Positions 1 through 10,041 of a DNA stretch of 64,000 nt are shown here, piece by piece. Source of the DNA: Hydractinia symbiolongicarpus (Eukaryota; Cnidaria; Hydrozoa; Anthoathecata; Hydractiniidae). The stretch lies in the NCBI RefSeq assembly GCF_029227915.1, contig NC_079882.1:30062001-30126000 (forward strand), given 5' to 3'. The notes under the pieces are model-generated. The model was not told the DNA's origin. It worked only from the letters and a program-made list of their open reading frames with translations, and searched no databases. The position numbers were made by a program, and so were the translations under genes. Position 1 is the stretch's first letter. Every line of letters begins with the position of its first letter.

Positions 1-108
1 CCAAGAAATAACATTCTTCTTAATTTGACATGATTGCCGAAACTCAGCGTTTACATGGCCGCTTTGGTAGCGCTTTACTTAAAAATTAAGACAAATAAGT
101 CATTTTTT

Positions 109-312
109 ACTGTGGGACCAATCCTAGCCGTTAACTTGCGCTGAAGAAATAGAGACAGTTTCAAAAACTATATTTCATTGACTTTCTAACGGTGTCAATT
201 CGTTTGAGTTACAACGGTGGCGTCACATATTCGTACCAACATGTATTTAGTGATATTTTTCCGATATTACTAAGTTATATCGCTTTTAAAAGTGAAATGA
301 TTGACTGTGGGA
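109..312. repeat. ACTGTGGGA box repeated at about half-monomer spacing
   Basis: ACTGTGGGA occurs at 109-117 and 304-312 of the first monomer, 195 bases apart, and ACTGTGA follows at 333. The two boxes are preceded by similar but not identical T/A-rich sequence. The pair is found in almost every copy. The spacing is near half of 372, which allows but does not prove an ancestral dimer. Confidence 0.55.
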
Positions 313-341
313 CTTAATTGAACTAACTTTGGACTGTGACC

Positions 342-359
342 TGATAAATGTGATAAATG
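342..359. repeat. 9-bp direct duplication TGATAAATG x2 (representative)
   Basis: Two adjacent copies of TGATAAATG close each monomer just before the AATTGGAC leader. The second copy varies to TGATAAGTG in many monomers, and the first to TTATAAATG. In the 51-60 kb M4-type leaders the second copy reads TCATAAATG. It appears to be a small internal duplication in the ancestral monomer. Confidence 0.7.
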
Positions 360-380
360 AGCCAATTGAACCCCAAAGAA

Positions 381-752
381 TTCTTCTTAATTTGACATGA
401 TTGCTGGAATTTAGCTATTACACTAGGCTGTGGGGTAGCGCTTTATTCGAAAATTTAGATAAATAAGTCTTTTCTTACTGTGGGATTAATCCAGGCCGTT
501 AGCACGCGCTGAAGAAATAAAGACATTCTCAAAAACTACATTTCATTGACTTGTTGGCGGTATCAATCCGTTTGAGTTACAACGATTGCGTCACATATTC
601 GTACCATTATGTATTTAGTGATATTTTCCGACATTACTAAGTTATATCGCTTTTAACAGTGAAATGATTGACTGTGGGATTTATTTGAACTAACTTTGGA
701 CTGTGACCTGATAAATGTGATAAATAAGACAATTGGATTCCAAGAAATAACA
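381..752. repeat. Satellite monomer, variant B
   Basis: Variant B is marked by GCTGGAATTTAGC, AGGCTGTGGGG, ATTCGAAAATTT and GGGATTAATCCAGG. Immediately before the anchor it reads CCAAAGAATTCTTC, where other variants have CCAAGAAATAACATTCTTC. This five-base loss is shared by all B copies at 381, 2238, 4094 and 5206, so it is a single ancestral event inherited by amplification. The first dyad (GCGCT/AGCGC) is broken in B. Confidence 0.88.
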
Positions 753-798
753 TTCTTCTTAACTTGACATGATTGCCGCAACTCAGCGATTACCCTGG

Positions 799-813
799 GC
801 GCTGTTGTAGCGC
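799..813. other. Dyad 1, GCGCT-N5-AGCGC (representative)
   Basis: Perfect 5-bp inverted repeat around a 5-base centre, shown in the C monomer. Most C, E, F and HOR monomers have GCGCT GTGGT AGCGC. A monomers keep 4-bp arms (CGCT/AGCG); B monomers lose it. The right arm lies in GGTAGCGCTT, one of the most constant blocks in the array. It could be a protein site or a small cruciform; nothing in the sequence decides. Confidence 0.7.
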
Positions 814-939
814 TTCATTTAAAAATTTAGATAAATAAGTCATTCTTTACTGTGGGCCCAATCCTAGCCGTTATCGCGCGCAGAAAAAATAGCGACAGTT
901 TCAAAAACTACATTTCATTGACTTTCTAACGGTGTCAAT

Positions 940-957
940 CCGTTTGAATAACAACGG
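940..957. other. Dyad 2, CCGTT-N8-AACGG (representative)
   Basis: Perfect 5-bp inverted repeat with an 8-base centre, about 141 bases after dyad 1. C monomers have TGAATAAC as centre, others TGAGTTAC. A monomers read TCGTT and keep 4-bp arms. The recurrence in nearly every copy may reflect binding by a dimeric protein, or only common descent. Confidence 0.65.
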
Positions 958-1124
958 TTGTGTCACATATTCCTACCAACGTGTATTTAGCGATATTTTC
1001 CGCTATTACTAGGTTGCATCGCTTTTATCAGTGAAACGATTGACTGTGGGACTTTTTTAAACTGATTTTGAACTTTGACCTTAAAAAGGTGATAAATGAG
1101 CCAGTTGGACTCCAAGAAATAACA

Positions 1125-1497
1125 TTCTTCTTAATTTGACATGATTGCTGGAACTCAGCGACTACACTGTACGCTGTGGTAGCGCTTTATTTAAAAATTA
1201 AGATAAATAAGTCATTTTTTACTGTGGGACCAATCCTAGCCCTTAGCTCGCGCTGAAGTAATAGAGACAGTTTCAAAAACTACATTTCATTGAATTTCCA
1301 ACGGTGTCAATCTGTTTGAGTTACAACGGTTGCGTCACACATTCGTACCAAGATGTACTTAGTGATTTTTTTCCGATGTTACTAAGTTGTATTGCTGTTA
1401 AGGGTGAAACGATTGGCTGTGGGACTTTATTAAACTGACTCTGGACTGTGACCTTATAAATGTGATAAATCAGACAATTGGATTCCAAGAAATAACA
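1125..1497. repeat. Satellite monomer, variant D
   Basis: Variant D is marked by GCTGGAACTCAGCGAC, ACTGTACGCTGTGG, GCCCTTAGCTCGC, CAAGATGTAC and TAAGGGTGAAACG. A near-identical copy lies at 3726-4093 but is followed by B there and by C here, so D has been placed in two different HOR contexts. Similar monomers occur in the 55-60 kb HOR (starting at 55738, 57602 and 59464). Confidence 0.85.
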
Positions 1498-2981
1498 TTC
1501 TTCTTAACTTGACATGAATGCCGCAACTCAGCGATTATCCTGGGCGCTGTGGTAGCGCTTCATTTAAAAATTTAGAAAAATAAGTCATTCTTTACCGTGG
1601 GCCCAATCCTAGCCGTTATCGCGCGCAGAAAAAATAGCGACAGTTTCAAAAACTACATTTCATTGATTTTCTAACGGTGTCAATCCGTTTGAATAACAAC
1701 GGTTGTGTCACATATTCCTACCAACGTGTATTTAGCGATATTTTTCCGCTATTACTAGGTTGCATCGCTTTTATCAGTGAAACGATTGACTGTGGGACTT
1801 AATTGAACTGATTTTGGACTGTGACCTTATAAATGTGATAAGTGAGACAATTGGACTCCAAGAAATAACATTCTTCTTAATTTGACATGATTGCCGAAAC
1901 TCAGCGTTTACATGGCCGCTTTGGTAGCGCTTTACTTAAAAATTAAGACAAATAAGTCATTTTTTACTGTGGGACCAATCCTAGCCGTTAACTTGCGCTG
2001 AAGAAATAGAGACAGTTTCAAAAACTATATTTCATTGACTTTCTAACGGTGTCAATTCGTTTGAGTTACAACGGTGGCGTCACATATTCGTACCAACATG
2101 TATTTAGTGATATTTTTCCGATATTACTAAGTTATATCGCTTTTAAAAGTGAAATGATTGACTGTGGGACTTAATTGAACTAACTTTGGACTGTGACCTG
2201 ATAAATGTGATAAATGAGCCAATTGAACCCCAAAGAATTCTTCTTAATTTGACATGATTGCTGGAATTTAGCTATTACACTAGGCTGTGGGGTAGCGCTT
2301 TATTCGAAAATTTAGATAAATAAGTCTTTTCTTACTGTGGGATTAATCCAGGCCGTTAGCACGCGCTGAAGAAATAAAGACATTCTCAAAATCTACATTT
2401 CATTGACTTGTTGGCGGTATCAATCCGTTTGAGTTACAACGATTGCGTCACATATTCGTACCATTATGTATTTAGTGATATTTTCCGACATTACTAAGTT
2501 ATATCGCTTTTAACAGTGAAATGATTGACTGTGGGATTTAATTGAACTAACTTTGGACTGTGACCTGATAAATGTGATAAATAAGACAATTGGATTCCAA
2601 GAAATAACATTCTTCTTAACTTGACATGATTGCCGCAACTCAGCGATTACCCTGGGCGCTGTTGTAGCGCTTCATTTAAAAATTTAGATAAATAAGTCAT
2701 TCTTTACTGTGGGAACAATCCTAGCCGTTATCGCGCGCAGAAAAAATAGCGACAGTTTCAAAAACTACATTTCATTGACTTTCTAACGGTGTCAATCCGT
2801 TTGAATAACAACGGTTGTGTCACATATTCCTACCAACGTGTATTTAGCGATATTTTCCGCTATTACTAGGTTGCATCGCTTTTATCAGTGAAACGATTGA
2901 CTGTGGGACTTAATTGAACTGATTTTGGACTGTGACCTTATAAATGTGATAAGTGAGACAATTGGACTCCAAGAAATAACA

Positions 2982-4838
2982 TTCTTCTTAATTTGACATG
3001 ATTGCCGAAACTCAGCGATTACATGGCCGCTTTGGTAGCGCTTTACTTAAAAATTAAGACAAATAAGTCATTTTTTACTGTGGGACCAATCCTAGCCGTT
3101 AACTTGCGCTGAAGAAATAGAGACAGTTTCAAAAACTATATTTCATTGACTTTCTAACGGTGTCAATTCGTTTGAGTTACAACGGTGGCGTCACATATTC
3201 GTACCAACATGTATTTAGTGATATTTTTCCGATATTACTAAGTTATATCGCTTTTAACAGTGAAATGATTGACTGTGGGACTTAATTGGACTAACTTTTG
3301 ACTGTGACCTGATAAATGTGATAAGTGAGCCAACTGCACTCGAAGACATAACATTCTTCTTAACTTGACTTGATTGCCGAAAGTCAACGATTGCATGGGC
3401 GCTGGGGTAGCGCTTCATTTAAAAATTAAGATAAATAAGTCATTTTTTACTGTGGGACCAATTCTAGCCGTTAGCTCGCGTTGAAGTTATTGAGACAGTT
3501 TCAAAAACTACATTTCATTGACTTTCTAACTGTGTGAATCCGTTTGAATTACAACGGTTGTGCCACATATTCGTACCAACATGTATATAGCGATATTTTT
3601 CCGCTATTACTAGGTTGCATTGCTGTTAAGAGTGAAACGATTGACTGTGGGACTTTTTTAAACTGATTTTGAACTTTGACCTTAAAAAGGTGATAAATGA
3701 GCCAGTTGGACTCCAAGAAATAACATTCTTCTTAATTTGACATGATTGCTGGAACTCAGCGACTACACTGTACGCTGTGGTAGCGCTTTATTTAAAAATT
3801 AAGATAAATAAGTCATTTTTTACTGTGGGACCAATCCTAGCCCTTAGCTCGCGCTGAAGTAATAGAGACAGTTTCAAAAACTACATTTCATTGAATTTCT
3901 AACGGTGTCAATCTGTTTGAGTTACAACGGTTGCGTCACACATTCGTACCAAGATGTACTTAGTGATTTTTTTCCGATGTTACTAAGTTGTATTGCTGTT
4001 AAGGGTGAAACGATTGGCTGTGGGACTTTATTAAACTGACTCTGGACTGTGACCTTATAAATGTGATAAATGAGCCAATTGAACCCCAAAGAATTCTTCT
4101 TAATTTGACATGATTGCTGGAATTTAGCTATTACACTAGGCTGTGGGGTAGCGCTTTATTCGAAAATTTAGATAAATAAGTCTTTTCTTACTGTGGGATT
4201 AATCCAGGCCGTTAGCACGCGCTGAAGAAATAAAGACATTCTCAAAAACTACATTTCATTGACTTGTTGGCGGTATCAATCCGTTTGAGTTATAACGGTT
4301 GCGTCACATGTTCGTACCATTATGTATTTAGTGATATTTTCCGACATTACTAAGTTATATCGCTTTTAACAGTGAAATGATTGACTGTGGGATTTAATTG
4401 AACTAACTTTGGACTGTGACCTGATAAATGTGATAAATCAGACAATTGGATTCCAAGAAATAACATTCTTCTTAACTTGACATGATTGCCGCAACTCAGC
4501 GATTATCCTTGGCGCTGTGGTAGCGCTTCATTTAAAAATTTAGAAAAATAAGTCATTCTTTACCGTGGGCCCAATCCTAGCCGTTATCGCGCGCAGAAAA
4601 AATAGCGACAGTTTCAAAAACTACATTTCATTGACTTTCTAACGGTGTCAATCCGTTTGAATAACAACGGTTGTGTCACATATTCCTACCAACGTGTATT
4701 TAGCGATATTTTTCCGCTATTACTAGGTTGCATCGCTTTTATCAGTGAAACGATTGACTGTGGGACTTAATTGAACTGATTTTGGACTGTGACCTTATAA
4801 ATGTGATAAGTGAGACAATTGGACTCCAAGAAATAACA
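2982..4838. repeat. Five-monomer block A-E-D-B-C, 1857 bp
   Basis: Anchors at 2982, 3354, 3726, 4094 and 4466, with the next A at 4839, again a distance of 1857 bases. The composition differs from the first 1857-bp block: an E-like monomer at 3354 (CGAAGACATAAC, GAAAGTCAACG) is second and D is third. So the five-monomer period is kept while the member monomers are shuffled. Confidence 0.82.
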
Positions 4839-6695
4839 TTCTTCTTAATTTGACATGATTGCCGAAACTCAGCGTTTACATGGCCGCTTTGGTAGCGCTT
4901 TACTTAAAAATTAAGACAAATAAGTCATTTTTTACTGTGGGACCAATCCTAGCCGTTAACTTGCGCTGAAGAAATAGAGACAGTTTCAAAAACTATATTT
5001 CATTGACTTTCTAACGGTGTCAATTCGTTTGAGTTACAACGGTGGCGTCACATATTCGTACCAACATGTATTTAGTGATATTTTTCCGATATTACTAAGT
5101 TATATCGCTTTTAACAGTGAAATGATTGACTGTGGGACTTAATTGAACTAACTTTGGACTGTGACCTGATAAATGTGATAAATGAGCCAATTGAACCCCA
5201 AAGAATTCTTCTTAATTTGACATGATTGCTGGAATTTAGCTATTACACTAGGCTGTGGGGTAGCGCTTTATTCGAAAATTTAGATAAATAAGTCTTTTCT
5301 TACTGTGGGATTAATCCAGGCCGTTAGCACGCGCTGAAGAAATAAAGACATTCTCAAAAACTACATTTCATTGACTTGTTGGCGGTATCAATCCGTTTGA
5401 GTTATAACGGTTGCGTCACATGTTCGTACCATTATGTATTTAGTGATATTTTCCGACATTACTAAGTTATATCGCTTTTAACAGTGAAATGATTGACTGT
5501 GGGATTTAATTGAACTAACTTTGGACTGCGACCTGATAAATGTGATAAATCAGACAATTGGATTCCAAGAAATAACATTCTTCTTAACTTGACATGATTG
5601 CCGCAACTCAGCGATTATCCTTGGCGCTGTGGTAGCGCTTCATTTAAAAATTTAGAAAAATAAGTCATTCTTTACTGTGGGCCCAATCCTAGCCGTTATC
5701 GCGCGCAGAAAAAATAGCGACAGTTTCAAAAACTACATTTCATTGACTTTCTAACGGTGTCAATCCGTTTGAATAACAACGGTTGTGTCACATATTCCTA
5801 CCAACGTGTATTTAGCGATATTTTTCCGCTATTACTAGGTTGCATCGCTTTTATCAGTGAAACGATTGACTGTGGGACTTAATTGAACTGATTTTGGACT
5901 GTGACCTTATAAATGTGATAAGTGAGACAATTGGACTCCAAGAAATAACATTCTTCTTAATTTGACATGATTGCCGAAACTCAGCGTTTACATGGCCGCT
6001 TTGGTAGCGCTTTACTTAAAAATTAAGACAAATAAGTCATTTTTTACTGTGGGACCAATCCTAGCCGTTAACTTGCGCTGAAGAAATAGAGACAGTTTCA
6101 AAAACTATATTTCATTGACTTTCTAACGGTGTCAATTCGTTTGAGTTACAACGGTGGCGTCACATATTCGTACCAACATGTATTTAGTGATATTTTTCCG
6201 ATATTACTAAGTTATATCGCTTTTAACAGTGAAATGATTGACTGTGGGACTTAATTGAACTAACTTTGGACTGTGACCTGATAAATGTGATAAATAAGAC
6301 AATTGGATTCCAAGAAATAACATTCTTCTTAACTTGACATGATTGCCGCAACTCAGCGATTACCCTGGGCGCTGTGGTAGCGCTTCATTTAAAAATTTAG
6401 ATAAATAAGTCATTCTTTACTGTGGGCCCAATCCTAGCCGTTATCGCGCGCAGAAAAAATAGCGACAGTTTCAAAAACTACATTTCATTGACTTTCTAAC
6501 GGTGTCAATCCGTTTGAATAACAACGGTTGTGTCACATATTCCTACCAACGTGTATTTAGCGATATTTTTCCGCTATTACTAGGTTGCATCGCTTTTATC
6601 AGTGAAACGATTGACTGTGGGACTTAATTGAACTGATTTTGGACTGTAACCTTATAAATGTGATAAGTGAGACAATTGGACTCCAAGAAATAACA
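4839..6695. repeat. A-B-C trimer followed by an A-C pair
   Basis: Anchors at 4839 (A), 5206 (B), 5578 (C), 5951 (A) and 6323 (C), next A at 6696. The A-B-C trimer has a period of 1112 bases and repeats the order seen at 14-1124 and 1871-2981. The second round lacks B. Sequence identity between the A copies and between the C copies is very high by eye. Confidence 0.82.
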
Positions 6696-9600
6696 TTCTT
6701 CTTAATTTGACATGATTGCCGAAATTCAGCGATTACATGGCCGCTTTGGTAGCGCTTTACTTAAAAATTAAGACAAATAAGTCATTTTTTACTGTGGGAC
6801 CAATCCTAGCCGTTAACTTGCGCTGAAGAAATAGAGACAGTTTCAAAAACTATATTTCATTGACTTTCTAACGGTGTCAATTCGTTTGAGTTACAACGGT
6901 GGCGTCACATATTCGTACCAACATGTATTTAGTGATATTTTTCCGATATTACTAAGTTATATCGCTTTTAACAGTGAAATGATTGACTGTGGGACTTAAT
7001 TCGACTAACTTTTGACTGTGACCTGATAAATGTGATAAGTGAGCCAACTGTAGTCGAAGACATAACATTCTTCTTAACTTGACATGATTGCCGAAAGCCA
7101 ACGATTACATGGGCGCTGGGGTAGCACTTCATTTAAAAATTCAGATAAATACGTTATTTTTAACTGTGGGACCAATCCTGGCCTTTAGCATGCGCTGAAT
7201 AAATAGGAACAGTTTCAAAAACTACATTTTATTGACTTTCTAGCGATATAAACTCGTTTGAGTTGCAATTGTTGCGTCACATATTAGTACCAACATGTAC
7301 TTAGCGATATTATTCGGATATTACTAGGTTGCATCGCTTTTAACAGTGAAACGTTTGACTGTGGGACTTAATTGAACTGATTTTGGACTGTTACCTGATA
7401 AATGTGATAAATGAGTTAACTGGACCCCAAGAAATAACATTCTTCTTAATTTGACATGATTGCCGGAACTCAGCGATTACACTGGGCGCTGCGGTAGCGC
7501 TTTATTTAAAAATTTAGATAAATAAGTTTTTTCTTACTGTGGGATTAATCCAGGCCGTTAGCACGCGCTGCAGAAATAGAGACATTCTCAAAAGCTACAT
7601 TTCATTGACTTGTTGGCGGTATCAATCCGTTTGAGTAACAACGGTTGCGTCACATATTCGTACCATTATGTATTTAGTGATATTTTCCGACATTACTAAG
7701 TTATATCGCTTTTAACAGTGAAATGATTGACTGTGGGACTTAATTGAACTAACTTTGGACTGTGACCTGATAAATGTGATAAATGAGACAATTGGATTCC
7801 AAGAAATAACATTCTTCTTAATTTGACATGATTGCCGAAACTCAGCGATTACATGGCCGCTGTGGCATCGCTTTACTTAAAAATTAAGACAAATAAGTCA
7901 TTTTTTACTGTGGGACTAATCCTAGCCGTTAACTTGCGCTGAAGAAATAGAGACAGTTTCAAAAACTATATTTCATTGACTTTCTAATTGTGTCAATTCG
8001 TTTGAGTTACAACGGTGGCGTCACATATTCGTACCAACATTTATTTAGTGATATTTTTCCGATATTACTAAGTTATATCGCTTTTAACAGTGAAATGATT
8101 GACTGTGGGACTTAATTGGACTAACTTTTGACTGTGACCTGATAAATGTTATAAGTGAGCTAACTGTACTCCAAGACATAACATTCTTCTTAATTTGACA
8201 TGATTGCCGAAAGTCAGCGATTACATGGTCGCTGTGGTAGCGCTTCATTTAAAAATTTAGATAAATAAGTTATTTTTTACTGTGGGACCAATCCTGGCCG
8301 TTAGCATGCGCTGAATAAAGAGGAACAGTTTCAAAAACTACATTTTATTGACTTTCTAGCGATATAAACTCGTTTGAGTTACAACGGTTGCGTCACATAT
8401 TAGTACCAACATGTATTTAGTGATATTATTTGGATATTACTAGGTTGCATCGCTTTTAACAGTGAAACGTTCGACTGTGGGACTTAATTGAACTGATTTT
8501 GGACTGTTACCTGATAAATGTGATAAATGAGTTAACTGAACCCCAAGAAATAACATTCTTCTTAATTTGACATGATTGCCGGAACTTAGTGATTACCCTG
8601 GGCGCTGTGGTAGCGCTTCATTTAGAAATTTAGATAAATAAGCCATTCTTTACTGTGGGACCAATCCTAGCCGTTATCGCGCGCTGAAAAAATAGCAACA
8701 GTTTCAAAAACTACATTTCATTGACTTTCTAACGGTATCAATCCGTTTGAATAACAACAGTGGCGTCACATATTCGTACCAACATGTATTTAGTGAAATT
8801 TTTCCGATATTACTAAGTTATATCGCTTTTAACAGTGAAATGATTGACTGTGGGACTTAATTGAACTGATTTTGGACTGTGACCTTATAAATGTGATAAG
8901 TGAGCCAACTGTACTCCAAGACATAACATTCTTCTTAATTTGACATGATTGCCGAAAGTCAGCGATTACATGGGCGCTGTGGTAGCGCTTCATTTAAAAT
9001 TTAGATAAATAAGTTATTTTTTACTGTGGGACCAATCCTGGCCGTTAGCATGCGCTGCAGAAATAAAGACATTCTCAAAAGCTACATTTCATTGACTTGT
9101 TGGCGGTATCAACCTGTTTGAGTAACAACGGTTGTGTCACATGTTCGTACCATTATGTATTTAGTGATATTTTCCGACATTAGTAAGTTATATCGCTTTT
9201 AACAGTGAAATGATTGACTCTGGGACTTAATTGAAGTAACTTTGGACTGTGACCTGATAAATGTGATAAATGAGACAATTGGACTCCAAGAAATAACATT
9301 CTTCTTAACTTGACATGATTGCCGCAACTCAGCGATTACCCTGGGCGCTGTGGTAGCGCTTCATTTAAAAATTTAGATAAATAAGTCATTCTTTACTGTG
9401 GGACCAATCCTAGCCGTTATCGCGCGCTGAAAAAATAGCAACAGTTTCAAAAACTACATTTCAATGACTTTCTAACGGTGTCAATCCGTTTGAATAACAA
9501 CGGTTGTGTCACATATTCCTACCAACATGTATTTAGCGATAATTTTTCGCTATTACTAGGTTGCATCGCTTTTATCAGTGAAACGATTGACTGTGGGACT

Positions 9601-10041
9601 TAATGGAACTGATTTTGGACTGTGACCTTATAAATGTGATAAGTGAGACAATTGGACTCCAAGAAATAACATTCTTCTTAATTTGACATGATTGCCGAAA
9701 GTCAGCGATTACATGGGCGCTGTGGTAGCGCTTCATTTAAAAATTTAGATAAATAAGTCATTCTTTACTGTGGGACCAATCCAAGCCGTTATCGCGCGCT
9801 GAAAAATAGCAACAGTTTCAAAAACTACATTTCATTGACTTTCTAACGGTGTCAATCCGTTTGAATAACAACGGTTGTGTCACATATTCTACCAACATGT
9901 ATTTAGCGATATTTTTCCGCTATTACTAGGTTGCATCGGTTTTATCAGTGAAACGATTGACTGTGGGACTTAATTGAACTGATTTTGGACTGTGACCTTA
10001 TAAATGTGATAAGTGAGCCAACTGTAATCCAAGACATAACA
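6696..10041. repeat. Mixed monomers A, E, F, C without a clear HOR
   Basis: Nine monomers with anchors at 6696, 7068, 7440, 7812, 8184, 8556, 8929, 9299 and 9672. E-type copies (CGAAGACATAAC or CCAAGACATAAC, GAAAGTCAGCG, CGATATAAACTCG, TATTATTCGG) alternate with A, C and F copies. F copies are preceded by TGGACCCCAAG. At 7440 F has a B-like second half (GGGATTAATCCAGG). Several monomers are chimeric. No period longer than one monomer repeats exactly here. Confidence 0.75.
7251..7264. other. E-type palindrome AACTC-GTTT-GAGTT
   Basis: In E-type tails the segment before dyad 2 is changed to AACTCGTTTGAGTT, a perfect 5-bp hairpin with a 4-base loop that overlaps dyad 2. It is absent from A, B and C copies, which read TCCGTTTGAGTT or similar. 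It recurs in many E-like tails (for example near 20631, 25450, 28424 and 42522). Confidence 0.65.

Larger units (their letters stand above)
14..380. repeat. Satellite monomer, variant A (reference copy)
   Basis: First complete monomer, 367 bases from anchor to anchor. Variant A is recognised by CCGAAACTCAGCG, then CATGGCCGCTTTGG, CTTAAAAATTAAGAC, and AACTTGCGCTGAAG in the centre. Near-identical A copies occur at 1871, 2982, 4839, 5951 and 6696, and related ones through 38.6 kb. The copy carries 13 CpG dinucleotides. Its length is five below 372 because the next monomer (variant B) lacks five bases just before its anchor. No reading frame of note. Confidence 0.9.
753..1124. repeat. Satellite monomer, variant C with an E-type end
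   Basis: Variant C is marked by GCCGCAACTCAGCG, ACCCTGGGCGCTG, TTATCGCGCGC and GAATAACAACGGTTGTG. The last 80 bases of this copy (TTTTTTAAACTG, GAACTTTGACC, TTAAAAAGG) instead match the end of the E-like monomer at 3354-3725. It is therefore probably a C/E chimera produced by exchange within the array. Confidence 0.8.
1..2981. repeat. 1857-bp five-monomer HOR, one copy plus three monomers of a second
   Basis: Bases 1 onward recur at 1858 onward with an offset of 1857, equal to five monomers (367+372+372+373+373). Copy one is A-B-C-D-C; copy two is A-B-C and then passes to a new A at 2982. The matching stretches are almost identical, with scattered single differences, for example AAAAACTAC near 532 against AAAATCTAC near 2389. 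The third monomer of each copy differs at its end: copy one has the E-type tail, copy two the ordinary C tail. Confidence 0.88.

Noticed and set aside
80-170. Phased A-tracts causing DNA curvature
   Set aside because: Runs AAAAA, TTTTTT and AAAAA exist in each monomer but their spacing is not consistently near 10.5 bases, so curvature cannot be claimed by eye.
590-600. CRE-like GCGTCAC / ACGTCAC motif
   Set aside because: It is a half site only, in a position where variants change it freely (GTGTCAC, TCCGTCAC, CCCTCAC). No evidence of regulatory use.
541-620. CENP-B box
   Set aside because: The required TTCG followed at the right distance by CGGG does not occur in the monomers examined. TTCGTACCAACATG lacks the GC-rich end.
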